A stretch of 49,492 bases of DNA, taken from NCBI GenBank assembly GCA_041591085.1, contig JBFHSP010000004.1:1-49492 (forward strand), read 5' to 3'. The stretch comes from Pleionea sp041591085 (lineage in GTDB: Bacteria > Pseudomonadota > Gammaproteobacteria > Enterobacterales > Kangiellaceae). Made by a program: the position numbers and the translations under genes. The notes under the pieces were generated by a model. The model ran no database searches. It saw only the letters and a program-made list of their open reading frames with translations, and was not told where the DNA came from. Of the stretch, positions 8,409-17,011 are shown piece by piece (the first letter of the stretch is position 1; each line of letters opens with the position of its first letter).

Positions 8409-9746
8409 ATGGCTGAAGAATTATCAGAATTAATTGAAGAGTTTGTCGAAGCTGAAGCCTCGGAGCAGGCAGCGGTGGCAGAATCTATTTTGGCAGAAGA
8501 AGAAGCCGAAGACATCGCCTTATTGCTTGAATCGTTACCGATTAACGAGCGTTTAGCCCTTTGGCATAAAATTCCGCAACAAGAACGAGTAGAAGTACTG
8601 GTTGAAATGCGTTCCGATCCACGGGAGTCGCTAATTGACCAAATGCAACTTGAAGAGCTCGATGCGCTGTTTGTTGGGCTTAATGCGGTCGATCTGGTTG
8701 AACTGTCAGAATCGCTACCCAATCGTTTGGTTGAACGTGCGCTCAGAGCGATGGATGAGCAACAGCGAAGCTATTTTGAAGGCGCCCAAAAATACGCCGA
8801 TGATTTAGCCGGACACTGGGTTGACCATGATGTATTGATTTTACCAACCAATGCCAAGGTCAGAGATGCTTTACGCTTGCTTCGTCGCGAAGTACCTGAT
8901 TTAACTGAAATTGTTTATTTAGTGAACCGATCTGGACATTTTTCCGGTGCAGTTAAAATCACTAGTCTTTTTAGCGCACTCGATCATGCTCCATTAGCTG
9001 AACTGGTTGATAAAGATATTGAAATACTGCAAGGCTCCCTAGATGCGGTTGAAGCTGCGCAAGAGGTGCAATCTTCATCATTAGCTGCGTTACCGGTGGT
9101 TGATGAGCAAGGTAAGCTACTTGGCAGAATTGATGTGGTTACCGCCGCTGAGTTAGTGAGCGAAGCCTTTGAAGCGCAGTTGATGGCATCTGCCGGTATG
9201 GATGAAGATGAAGACTTATTTGCCCCGGTATTAAAAAGCGCCAAAAGCAGAGCGGTTTGGTTAGGTATAAACTTGCTGACCGCTTTTTTAGCGTCATGGG
9301 TGATTGGCATGTTCGAAGCCACCATTGAGCAAGTGGTTGCGCTTGCGGTATTGATGCCTGTGGTTGCCAGTATGGGCGGTATTTCAGGTAGCCAAACTTT
9401 AACCTTGATAATTCGCGGTTTAGCGCTTGGTCAGGTCACTGGGGCTAACTTAAAAGCCTTACTGAAAAAAGAATTGAGTGTAGGCGGGTTTAACGGTGTA
9501 CTTTGGGCGATTGTTATTTCTGTAGTCACCTATTTTTGGTTTGAAAGTGCGTTGATTGGTTTAGTGATTGGTATTGCTATATTAATCAACATTTGTGCAG
9601 CAGCGATATCAGGAGTGGTGATTCCGGTGGTGCTTGATAAGCTTAAAGTCGACCCTGCTTTATCCGGTTCAGTTATTTTAACCACTGTGACCGATGTTGT
9701 CGGCTTCTTTGCCTTTTTAGGTTTAGGCTCACTTATTCTATTGTGA
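8409..9746 (+). CDS. mgtE: Magnesium transporter MgtE
   Basis: Mg2+ channel/transporter of the inner membrane, 445 residues. Order: acidic superhelical N domain (about 1-120), two CBS motifs (about 130-250), connecting helix, then five membrane segments from about residue 275. The pore signature PVVASMGGISGSQTLTLIIRGLALG begins near residue 314, including the GNxGSQ-like ion-binding stretch. In this family the N and CBS domains bind Mg2+ and close the pore when the ion is abundant. It is first of three consecutive divalent-cation genes (CNNM/DUF21 and CorA follow, all plus strand). Confidence 0.95.
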   Translation: MAEELSELIEEFVEAEASEQAAVAESILAEEEAEDIALLLESLPINERLALWHKIPQQERVEVLVEMRSDPRESLIDQMQLEELDALFVGLNAVDLVELSESLPNRLVERALRAMDEQQRSYFEGAQKYADDLAGHWVDHDVLILPTNAKVRDALRLLRREVPDLTEIVYLVNRSGHFSGAVKITSLFSALDHAPLAELVDKDIEILQGSLDAVEAAQEVQSSSLAALPVVDEQGKLLGRIDVVTAAELVSEAFEAQLMASAGMDEDEDLFAPVLKSAKSRAVWLGINLLTAFLASWVIGMFEATIEQVVALAVLMPVVASMGGISGSQTLTLIIRGLALGQVTGANLKALLKKELSVGGFNGVLWAIVISVVTYFWFESALIGLVIGIAILINICAAAISGVVIPVVLDKLKVDPALSGSVILTTVTDVVGFFAFLGLGSLILL

Positions 9747-9801
9747 TTTTTTAGAATGACTTTACCGTTATGCAATCATTTTTAATTTGAGGAATTAATC
9801 A

Positions 9802-10890
9802 GTGTTTGATCAAATTGGCGTGGCAGGATTAACTTGGCTTGGAATAGCCTTTTGTATTTCACAGTCAGCTATATTTTCCGGTTTAAATTTAGCTTTTTTT
9901 AGCTTAAGTCGATTGCAGCTAGAGGTTGAAGCAAAGCGTGGCAGCAAAAGCGCGCAAAAAATACTCATGATGCGGGAAGATTCCAACTTTTTGCTAGCTA
10001 CTATTTTATGGGGTAATGTATCGATTAATGTATTACTAACATTGTTATCGGATTCGGTGTTAGCAGGGGTTTACAGCTTTCTATTTTCAACCATTGCTAT
10101 CACGTTTTTAGGAGAAATTTTTCCGCAAGCGTATTTTTCTAGAAATGCATTGAAAGTTGCTTCATTTCTTTCTCCTGTCATTCGGTTTTATCAATTTTTA
10201 TTATTTCCTGTTGCGAAATTAACTTCACTTATTTTAGATGGCTGGCTTGGCCGTGAAGGAATTACCTATTTTCGCGAGAAAGAGTTGAAAGCAATAATCA
10301 GTGCTCATATCGAAGCTGAAGAAGCCGAAGTGGTTCATGTGGAAGGCGTTGGCGCACTTAACTTTTTAACGGTTGATGAAATTCACGTTTCCGAAGAAGG
10401 CGAGGAGATGGACCCAGACAGTATTATTTCTATGCCGTGCAAATTGGATCTGCCTTCGCTTCCAGAGCAAGGAAGTGAGGAGTTTGATATTTTTATAAAA
10501 CGAGTTCATAGCTCTGGGCATAAATGGGTGGTGATTGTTGACCAGGAAAATATTCCTAGACTTGTTATCGATGCTGATGGATTCATTCGTTCTGCGTTAT
10601 TAGATGATCAATCAACCGATCCGTATCAATATTGTCATCGCCCATTAATTATTAGTGATTTAAATACAACTTTGGGTATGGCAATGCAACAGTTAAAGCA
10701 AGTCCAAAATACCCATATCCACTCGGATGATGTACTCGATTTTGACTTGATTTTAGTTTGGGCAGGTGATGTGCATAGGGTAATAACCGGCGCTGATATT
10801 TTAGGTCGATTACTAAAAGGAATTGGTGCTGATACCTCTTCGCAAAAAGAGTTGATTGAAGCTGTGAAAGAAACCAGTTTGGCCCATTAA
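9802..10890 (+). CDS. CNNM/DUF21-domain membrane protein, CorC/HlyC relative
   Basis: Protein of 362 residues starting at GTG with a TTGAGGA ribosome binding site. The first 160 residues hold the CNNM (DUF21) transmembrane domain: SAIFSGLNLAFFSLSRLQLE, then NFLLATILWGNVSINVLLTLL and FLGEIFPQAYFSRNAL, which are diagnostic. The region about 200-350 looks like a CBS pair (SGHKWVVIVDQENIPRLVIDADG, then VLDFDLILVWAGDVHRVITGADIL). The usual C-terminal CorC/HlyC domain is missing. Relatives are implicated in Mg2+ or Co2+ efflux. Its place between mgtE and corA supports a role in divalent-cation balance; direction of transport is inferred from family only. Confidence 0.85.
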   Translation: MFDQIGVAGLTWLGIAFCISQSAIFSGLNLAFFSLSRLQLEVEAKRGSKSAQKILMMREDSNFLLATILWGNVSINVLLTLLSDSVLAGVYSFLFSTIAITFLGEIFPQAYFSRNALKVASFLSPVIRFYQFLLFPVAKLTSLILDGWLGREGITYFREKELKAIISAHIEAEEAEVVHVEGVGALNFLTVDEIHVSEEGEEMDPDSIISMPCKLDLPSLPEQGSEEFDIFIKRVHSSGHKWVVIVDQENIPRLVIDADGFIRSALLDDQSTDPYQYCHRPLIISDLNTTLGMAMQQLKQVQNTHIHSDDVLDFDLILVWAGDVHRVITGADILGRLLKGIGADTSSQKELIEAVKETSLAH

Positions 10891-10949
10891 CTTCTTTCTT
10901 TAGGCTACAATAAATGCCAACTAGAATAATAATAGTATAAGGATGGTTT

Positions 10950-11930
10950 ATGCTGAACTCGAATAATGTGGAAGTCAATTCTCTTTGGTTAACTCCAGAT
11001 AACAGTGTTCATTTGAAGCAAGTCAATCAGTTTGCAGATTGGAAGCAAACAGGCGGTGTTTTATGGCTAGACTTGCAATATAAGTTGTTTAGCGATATTG
11101 AACCGTTTTTACAATCAATCAATGTTCACGAATTAGCCATTAAGGATGCCTCTCGATTAAGACATCCTCCTAAAGTTGAAGTATTTGATGATTGGGTTTT
11201 CCTGCTTTATCGTGGGGTTGTTTCAACTAATGATGATTTTGAAATCGCACATCAACAAGTTGCGTTTTTCTTTCATGAAAACTGTTTAATTTCGATTCAC
11301 CCTGAGCCTAAACCTGTGCTGCTTGAGTTTATGAGCTCTTTAGATTCGGCCGGTGCAAAAAAAGGTCCCGCTTTTGTGTTACTCAAACTTTTACATAAAA
11401 TGTCGAGTATTTATTTAGATCATATTTTTGAACTGGAGTCCCGATTAGATGAATTGGAAGATCTTATCCATACATCCGGTAATGATGAGCATTTGGCTGA
11501 ACTTACGGGTTATCGCAGTGACTTGCTCCGTTTACGCCGTACTTTTAATTATCACAAGGCTTTAGCACTAGAATTAGAGCAAGATAAATACCTCAAACAA
11601 TATACCGAACATTTTGAGCATGAAATGTCCGATCTATCAGAGCGATTTGAACGACTTCATTCGTTAATTGAACTTAATTACACGGTTTGTGGCGACTTAA
11701 TTGAAAGTTATTTGTCGGTCGCTTCTCATCGAATGAACATTACCATGAAAGTATTAACTATTGTCAGCGCCGTGTTTGTTCCTTTAACCTTTATTGCTGG
11801 TATTTATGGAATGAACTTTGAAAACATGCCTGAGCTAAAAATTAACAATGCTTACTATGTTGTACTGGGAGTTATGGGTGTTGTGGCAGTTGCTAGCATT
11901 GCCTTATTTAAATGGAAAAAATGGTTTTAA
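10950..11930 (+). CDS. corA: CorA-family divalent cation transporter
   Basis: Inner-membrane pentameric channel subunit, 326 residues. A large soluble N-terminal domain rich in charged helices runs to about residue 260, then two C-terminal membrane helices with the selectivity signature YGMN at 286-289 followed by FENMPEL, and a basic end KWKKWF. The GMN-FENMPEL form is typical of Mg2+/Co2+ CorA proteins; the ZntB subgroup shares GMN, so Zn2+ transport cannot be excluded. It starts 59 bases after the CNNM gene with an AAGGATGG ribosome binding site, and a bidirectional terminator follows. Confidence 0.88.
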   Translation: MLNSNNVEVNSLWLTPDNSVHLKQVNQFADWKQTGGVLWLDLQYKLFSDIEPFLQSINVHELAIKDASRLRHPPKVEVFDDWVFLLYRGVVSTNDDFEIAHQQVAFFFHENCLISIHPEPKPVLLEFMSSLDSAGAKKGPAFVLLKLLHKMSSIYLDHIFELESRLDELEDLIHTSGNDEHLAELTGYRSDLLRLRRTFNYHKALALELEQDKYLKQYTEHFEHEMSDLSERFERLHSLIELNYTVCGDLIESYLSVASHRMNITMKVLTIVSAVFVPLTFIAGIYGMNFENMPELKINNAYYVVLGVMGVVAVASIALFKWKKWF

Positions 11931-11933
11931 AAA

Positions 11934-11956
11934 AAAGCCCGTTTATATCGGGCTTT
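11934..11956. terminator. Bidirectional terminator between corA and aspartoacylase-family gene
   Basis: Perfect 8-bp stem AAAGCCCG / CGGGCTTT with a 7-nt loop, between the convergent ends of corA (11930) and the minus-strand gene ending at 11977. The stem is flanked by an A-run on the left, which gives a U-run for minus-strand transcripts. Confidence 0.8.
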
Positions 11957-11976
11957 AAGTATTAAACCTACTGAAC

Positions 11977-12999
11977 TTACATGTAGTCATCGTCAGTAGG
12001 CAAATGCTCATCGACAATTTTTTCAATGTGTTCCGCAACATCTCCAGGCTCGTCAAAATAAGCTATGTGATACATTGCTTCACCTTCTTGTACTAGTGGA
12101 ATATTTTGTTTACCGATCACCACTCCACTTTTACTGGTTATTACAGTATCTAATACTCCGCCTAAAGGATCACAAATTTCTGCAAGTACTTGGTTTTTTA
12201 TTACGTGATCCCCCAGCTCTACTTTATTAGCAACAATGCCGCTACTGGTTGCACGTGACCATGCGCTTTTGTCAGCGGTAAATGGCTCAGGCAGTTTTTT
12301 TCTTTTTGCTACCTTTTTAGTCATGCCTAAATGTTGCATAATGTTTTTTATGCCCTTAACTCCTACCCGAATTGAAAACTCGTCAAAGCGAAGTGCTTCA
12401 CCTGCTTCAAATAACAACATTTTTGTTTTCATTTCGAGTGCAGCGGCTCTAAGTGAGCCGTCTCTTAAACTTGAATCTAAAACAACCGGCGCGCCAAAAG
12501 CCAAAGCAAGCTCGCGGGTTTCTTGATCAGATAAATCGGCGCGAATTTGCGGCAGATTACTGCGATGAATTGCGCCTGTGTGTAGGTCAATGGCAAAGTC
12601 ACATTGCGATACAACTTCGGTTAGAAATAAGTTTGCCATACGACCAGCAAGAGAGCCTTTAGCTGAGCCAGGAAAAGAACGGTTTAAGTCGCGCCTGTCA
12701 GGCATGTAACGGCTTTGATGCAATACGCCATATACATTCACCATAGGAACAGCAATAAGGGTGCCTTTGCTCAACTTAATATTTTTCGCACTGATCAACC
12801 GTCTGATGATCTCAATACCATTGAGTTCATCACCATGAATTGCAGCGCTTACCAGCAAAGTAGGTCCTGGTTTTTTCGAGCGAACAACATGAATTGGAAT
12901 TGAAAGTTCGGTGTCGGTATAGAGCTTGGCAACAGGTAATTCAATTTGCCGAGTTTGTCCCGGTTTAATCATTTCTCCTGCAATTACTAAGTCGCTCAT
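11977..12999 (-). CDS. Succinylglutamate desuccinylase/aspartoacylase-family metallohydrolase
   Basis: M14-type zinc amidohydrolase relative, 340 residues. Zinc-site signature AAIHGDELNGIEI (His55, Glu58) and second ligand in AIDLHTGA (His140); DRRDLNRSFPG and a C-terminal biotinyl/lipoyl-like beta region (GVVIGKQNIPLVQEGEAMYHI) are typical of the AstE/AspA-like group found next to RimK. The gene starts 3 bases after rimK on the same strand, so the two are co-transcribed. A role in removing or processing glutamyl or N-acyl amino acid groups made by or for RimK is plausible but inferred from adjacency. The substrate is unknown; it is not within an arginine-catabolic (ast) cluster. Confidence 0.85.
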   Translation of the reverse strand: MSDLVIAGEMIKPGQTRQIELPVAKLYTDTELSIPIHVVRSKKPGPTLLVSAAIHGDELNGIEIIRRLISAKNIKLSKGTLIAVPMVNVYGVLHQSRYMPDRRDLNRSFPGSAKGSLAGRMANLFLTEVVSQCDFAIDLHTGAIHRSNLPQIRADLSDQETRELALAFGAPVVLDSSLRDGSLRAAALEMKTKMLLFEAGEALRFDEFSIRVGVKGIKNIMQHLGMTKKVAKRKKLPEPFTADKSAWSRATSSGIVANKVELGDHVIKNQVLAEICDPLGGVLDTVITSKSGVVIGKQNIPLVQEGEAMYHIAYFDEPGDVAEHIEKIVDEHLPTDDDYM

Positions 13000-13002
13000 C
13001 GA

Positions 13003-13908
13003 TTAGCCTTTTCCTTTGGTGCGAGTGTGGTTAGGTTTAGCGTTTTTCTCAATAAACTCATAAACCATTCCTGCAATGTTTTTACCGGTTGCGGTTTCTA
13101 TACCTTCAAGACCAGGCGAAGAGTTTACTTCCATCACAACCGGACCTCGGTTTGATTGCAGAATATCAACACCTGCTACATTGAGTCCCATGACTTTGGC
13201 AGCATTAATCGCGGTGGCTCTTTCTTCTTTATTTAATTTAACAATGGTCGCACTACCGCCTCGATGTAAGTTAGAGCGAAACTCTCCCTCTTTGCCTTGG
13301 CGTTTCATCGCGGCGACCACTTTATCACCAACCACAAAACAACGAATATCAGCACCGCCGGCTTCTTTAATAAACTCTTGCACTAAAATGTTAGCATCGA
13401 GTCCCATAAAGGCTTCAATAATGCTTTCTGCCGCTTTTTGAGTTTCGCCTAATACAACCCCAATTCCTTGAGTCCCCTCTAGTAATTTAATAACAACGGG
13501 AGTCCCACCTACGTTTTTAATAATGTCTTGGATATTATTTGACGAATGAGCAAATCCGGTTCTTGGTAGCCCTACACCTTTGCGCGACAGTAATTGCATC
13601 GAGCGGAGCTTGTCGCGTGAGCGACTGATGGCAACAGACTCATTTACTGAAAAAGTGCCCATCATTTCAAATTGACGTACGACTGCGGTGCCATAAAAGG
13701 TAACAGAAGAGCCGATACGTGGAATAACGGCATCGTATTTTGGAAGTTCTTGTCCTTTGTATCGAACCGTAGGTCGAGATGAAGAAATATCCATATAACA
13801 GTGAAGAGTGTTTATGATATCGACTTCATGGCCACGTTCAATGCCCGCTTCTTTTAACCGGCGAGTCGAGTAGAGTTTTGGATTTCTTGATAAAATAGCA
13901 ATTTTCAT
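13003..13908 (-). CDS. rimK: RimK, ribosomal protein S6 glutamate ligase (ATP-grasp)
   Basis: ATP-grasp ligase that adds glutamates to the C-terminus of ribosomal protein S6. Recognised by MKIAILSRNPKLYSTRRL at the N-terminus, PRIGSSVTFYGTAVVRQFE, the ATP-grasp segments VVIKLLEGTQGIGVVL and VQEFIKEAGGADIRCFVVG, and the Mg2+-binding end VMEVNSSPGLEGIE. I chose the ATG at 13908, which has an AGAGG ribosome binding site 7 bases upstream and gives 301 residues (E. coli RimK is 300); an upstream ATG at 13929 would add seven atypical residues. It is followed after 3 bases by the aspartoacylase-family gene and preceded, 76 bases upstream, by a GGDEF gene on the same strand. Confidence 0.93.
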   Translation of the reverse strand: MKIAILSRNPKLYSTRRLKEAGIERGHEVDIINTLHCYMDISSSRPTVRYKGQELPKYDAVIPRIGSSVTFYGTAVVRQFEMMGTFSVNESVAISRSRDKLRSMQLLSRKGVGLPRTGFAHSSNNIQDIIKNVGGTPVVIKLLEGTQGIGVVLGETQKAAESIIEAFMGLDANILVQEFIKEAGGADIRCFVVGDKVVAAMKRQGKEGEFRSNLHRGGSATIVKLNKEERATAINAAKVMGLNVAGVDILQSNRGPVVMEVNSSPGLEGIETATGKNIAGMVYEFIEKNAKPNHTRTKGKG

Positions 13909-13984
13909 TGTTTGCCTCTTCTTGTTCATTGAGCACTATTGACGATATCACTCAATGTTTAGTCACAATTAAACTAGGCAATTT

Positions 13985-15103
13985 TTAGTTATTGTCGATA
14001 TTCAGTACTTCGACGATGCTGCAATTGCGACCTTCATTTTTGGCTTTATACAAAGCTTTGTCGGCTTGTTTAAACAAACGATTTGGAAGGCCACTGATAA
14101 ATTCTTCTAAGAGTTGTGTTGATACGCCCCCAATACTCACCGTAATTTTTAAATTTATTTTTCCATGCAGCATCGGGGTTACTTCGACTTGTTTTCGAAT
14201 GCGTTCCGCTACTTTAATTGCTCCGGCGTGATTGGTTCCCGGTAATATGATGCTGAACTCTTCTCCGCCATATCGTGCAACAACATCGGTGGCTCTTGGT
14301 ACAGCTTGCTGTAATATAGCGGATAAATGTTTTAAGCATACGTCACCAACATCGTGCCCGTAATTGTCATTCACCTTTTTAAAATGATCGCAGTCAACTA
14401 ATAACACACTCAATTGATCATGGTTTCGGGTAGAAAGCAAGCAAAACTCATTGAGCTTTTCATCAAAAAAACGACGGTTATCAAGTTGGGTCAAAGGATC
14501 GGTTCGACTCTGTTTAGATAGAATCATCTCGTTATTAAGCGATCGCCAATACTCATTCGATTGCCGCCTAGCAACGTTTAACATATAGGTGATGTAAAAC
14601 ATGAAAAGCGCAACCAAGATCCATTGATGAGTGATAAAAACACAGACTAACAATGCAGGCCCGATAAGCGTTAATAAAAATGTTCTTCGTAAAAAACCAT
14701 CGGGTGCAAAAGAGTTAGTTCCTCCTGCCGCAATCCCCGCTGAGCTTAGGGTCATGTAAAGGACCAATTCATTAGAATCAAGCAGTAACGAATAAGCGAA
14801 TAACAAACCCCATACCAAGCTTTGAAGGGCACTTGATAATCTTAACTTTAAAGTCCATTTATTTAGTGTTCCTTCGTTTTCTCGAGTTAGCTCGCTCATA
14901 ACCCGGTAGCGCCAAAAACCTGTTGCAGCTAATCCAATAAGCCCTGACCAAAATAGCACTTGATATCGCGCAATATCTTCAACGCCTAAATAAACTATCG
15001 GCCAAACCATAGGATAAATATAGGTGCCGGGTCGCAGTCGCTCAACCAGATCGCGGGCCGCCCTTAAAGGAGTTTGCTTGTCTATATCTTCTTGCGCGTT
15101 CAC
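13985..15103 (-). CDS. Membrane-anchored diguanylate cyclase (GGDEF)
   Basis: c-di-GMP synthase, 372 residues, GTG start. N-terminal half has about six hydrophobic segments (within residues 28-180), no recognisable periplasmic sensor domain. The GGDEF domain covers about 198-368: SRTDPLTQLDNRRFFDE, LLVDCDHFKKVNDNYGHDVGD, active loop RYGGEEF (GGEEF at 279-283). An inhibitory I-site RATD (Arg270, Asp273) lies five residues before the motif, so product inhibition is expected. The gene precedes rimK by 76 bases on the same strand, suggesting co-transcription; the family is active-looking with all key residues kept. Confidence 0.92.
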   Translation of the reverse strand: MNAQEDIDKQTPLRAARDLVERLRPGTYIYPMVWPIVYLGVEDIARYQVLFWSGLIGLAATGFWRYRVMSELTRENEGTLNKWTLKLRLSSALQSLVWGLLFAYSLLLDSNELVLYMTLSSAGIAAGGTNSFAPDGFLRRTFLLTLIGPALLVCVFITHQWILVALFMFYITYMLNVARRQSNEYWRSLNNEMILSKQSRTDPLTQLDNRRFFDEKLNEFCLLSTRNHDQLSVLLVDCDHFKKVNDNYGHDVGDVCLKHLSAILQQAVPRATDVVARYGGEEFSIILPGTNHAGAIKVAERIRKQVEVTPMLHGKINLKITVSIGGVSTQLLEEFISGLPNRLFKQADKALYKAKNEGRNCSIVEVLNIDNN

Positions 15104-15204
15104 TACATGAAATCTTTTATTGTTTTGTTCATTCGTTAAAGTTAAGAATAGTACGCTTTACTGTTAATGAAAACCAACGAAGTTAAGTTTAAACTCCTTC
15201 ATGA

Positions 15205-16047
15205 TTAATTCAGAGCCCACTTATCAATTATCCATGCAAATGCAACCCCTGCATAAAAGTTTTCTTTTTGTTTAACCAAAGGACTGTCTTCAAATACCGC
15301 ACCATCAACACTTCGGTAACGAACAAAGGCGCCCATCCAAAACTTTTCTTTACGACGAGTCACTCCTAACATCATTTGATAGCCTGCGTCCCCTTCATTC
15401 GCAATATAAGCTGGTCGAGACGGTGTGGCAAACTCTGGTTCGACCGAATAATACAGCTGATTAAAACGCTCGCTACCATAAAACTTACTCAGAGTTGAAA
15501 TAAATCGATACTGCACCTTGTTGAGATGAAATACTTGCTCAAATCTAACATTTGGGGCGAACTCCCAACCGGCATAATCAACGTAGGTAAAGTCGGTTGC
15601 CAATCCAAAATGAATCGGAAACTGAAATTTAAATAAGGATTCATCGCTGCGGTGAAAATAGTAGTTGTAAGCGGGTCCGGCTTGAAATAGCCAGTCTAAA
15701 TCAGCCATACCCTCGCGGGCACGGTTGTCGTCTGCTCGAACCGGCAGACGTCCAGCAAAGCTCATGTCTAAATCCCAATTATCACCTTTGAGGAGATGAC
15801 GATTGAGGCCTTCTCGATTGAGCGTGACTTTATCTGACTCGTAAACAACATACGGAAAAGGGATGACAAAAAAGTTGTTTTGATCGCTTCCTGCATAATG
15901 CGGAGCATCAATCAAAGAAAAACCAACGCCAATTTCCAAAAACTCTTCAGTTTCAGAGTTTGATTGTGTCTCTTCAGTGGCAACCTCTGAAAACAAATGC
16001 GTAGAGCCAAAAAATAAACTGACGGTCAATAATGTTTTAAATGTCAT
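15205..16047 (-). CDS. MipA/OmpV-family outer membrane protein
   Basis: Predicted outer membrane beta-barrel of 280 residues with an N-terminal signal peptide (MTFKTLLTVSLFFGSTHLFS). MipA/OmpV features include EIGVGFSLIDAPHYAGSDQN and FVIPFPYVVYESD near the N-terminus, alternating aromatic strands, and a C-terminal strand ending FAWIIDKWALN rather than in a terminal aromatic. E. coli MipA scaffolds PBP1B with MltA, while other members act in nutrient or antibiotic uptake; function here is open. Its ATG overlaps the greB stop codon (TAATG), so it is translationally coupled to greB. Confidence 0.82.
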   Translation of the reverse strand: MTFKTLLTVSLFFGSTHLFSEVATEETQSNSETEEFLEIGVGFSLIDAPHYAGSDQNNFFVIPFPYVVYESDKVTLNREGLNRHLLKGDNWDLDMSFAGRLPVRADDNRAREGMADLDWLFQAGPAYNYYFHRSDESLFKFQFPIHFGLATDFTYVDYAGWEFAPNVRFEQVFHLNKVQYRFISTLSKFYGSERFNQLYYSVEPEFATPSRPAYIANEGDAGYQMMLGVTRRKEKFWMGAFVRYRSVDGAVFEDSPLVKQKENFYAGVAFAWIIDKWALN

Positions 16048-16520
16048 TAGGCATACCTAATTTTGTTGATATAGTAAATGTGATTTCCTTTCGGAGTGAC
16101 AACTTGAACTTCATCATCGACTGACTTTTTAATTAAAGCACGAGCAAGAGGTGAGTCAATACTGATGTAATTTTCTTTTGGATTAATTTCGTCAGATCCA
16201 ACAATACGATATTCGATGATCGTTCCTTCTTCGTTTTCAAGCTCTACCCAAGCTGAAAAAAAAACTTTTGATTGATCGCTTGGTTTATGTTCAATAACTT
16301 GCATTTGTGATGTTCGCTTTTGTAAGTAACGAATTCTACGATCCATTTCTCGAAGTTGTTTTTTTCTATATATGTATTCAGCATTTTCACTACGATCACC
16401 TTCGGCTGCGGCGGCAGTGATCGCTTTTGTCACTTCGGGTCTTTGGTTTTTCCACAAGTCCGCCAACTCTTGTCGTAGCTTTTGCGCGCCTTGGGGAGTA
16501 ATTAAGTTACTTTTGATCAT
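16047..16520 (-). CDS. greB: Transcription elongation factor GreB
   Basis: Transcript-cleavage factor that rescues backtracked RNA polymerase, 157 residues (E. coli 158). N-terminal coiled coil at about residues 8-75 with LRQELADLWKNQRPEVTKAI and AAAEGDRSENAEYIYRKKQLREMDRRIRYL; the acidic DRSENAEY tip contains the catalytic acidic pair. C-terminal FKBP-like domain ends with SPLARALIKKSVDDEVQV. The YIYRKKQLREMDRRIR stretch distinguishes GreB from GreA. It lies 85 bases downstream of the ArsR-type gene and overlaps mipA by one base. Confidence 0.94.
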   Translation of the reverse strand: MIKSNLITPQGAQKLRQELADLWKNQRPEVTKAITAAAAEGDRSENAEYIYRKKQLREMDRRIRYLQKRTSQMQVIEHKPSDQSKVFFSAWVELENEEGTIIEYRIVGSDEINPKENYISIDSPLARALIKKSVDDEVQVVTPKGNHIYYINKIRYA

Positions 16521-16605
16521 AATTATTGAGCTTAAAAGAGCAATTGAGTAAATTTTTGCGCATCATATATGAGTTCTTTTGCGTAGCAAATATTAAGAAG
16601 CGAAC

Positions 16606-16911
16606 TTAACATTCATTTAAACAACATTCTTCTTGAAGATAGTTTATTGCTTCTTGCAGGGCTTCGAAGTTGGCAAAACAATATAGCGTTCGGCTTTCTC
16701 GAATTTGTTTAATAAGCCCAACATTCACCATTTTTGAAATATGGTGAGACAGGGTAGAGCCAGGTATATCCAATTCTTGTTGAATATCGCCCACTGGGCT
16801 ACCAGTATTTCCCGATTTTACCAAGAACTTGAATATCGCAAGTCGAGACGGATGACCTAGCTCGGCCATACGCGCCGCAACTGTAATCAACTTTTTATCG
16901 TTTGTGAGCAT
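16606..16911 (-). CDS. ArsR-family transcriptional repressor
   Basis: Winged-helix regulator of 101 residues. AARMAELGHPSRLAIFKFL and DIPGSTLSHHISKMVNVGLIKQIRESRTLYCFA are the ArsR-family helix-turn-helix and wing. Cysteines occur at 78 and, in a C-terminal group EECCLNEC, at 96, 97 and 101; such clusters serve as thiol-reactive metalloid sites in some ArsR proteins, so As(III), Sb(III) or an organoarsenical inducer is plausible but inferred. It is divergent from the permease gene, with a palindromic operator in the 100-base gap. No good ribosome binding site precedes the chosen ATG; an internal Met15 is an alternative start. Confidence 0.87.
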   Translation of the reverse strand: MLTNDKKLITVAARMAELGHPSRLAIFKFLVKSGNTGSPVGDIQQELDIPGSTLSHHISKMVNVGLIKQIRESRTLYCFANFEALQEAINYLQEECCLNEC

Positions 16912-16931
16912 ATCTTATAGCAAATGGATGA

Positions 16932-16968
16932 TTGACATTTCGATGATAATCGAAATATTATATTTCGA
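16932..16968 (+). promoter_or_regulatory. Divergent promoter and overlapping palindromic operators, permease/ArsR region
   Basis: Plus-strand promoter: TTGACA at 16932-16937, 18-base spacer, TATTAT at 16956-16961. Two overlapping inverted repeats share one half-site: ATTTCGAT-N4-ATCGAAAT at 16937-16956 and TCGAAATATTATATTTCGA at 16950-16968. The second palindrome also contains TATAAT on the minus strand at 16962-16957, a -10 for the arsR-type gene. A repressor bound here would block both directions, as expected for an autoregulated ArsR-family system. Confidence 0.75.
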
Positions 16969-17011
16969 CAAATCTAGAAATATGGTTTTAACTATTGTTT
17001 TGGAGTAAATT

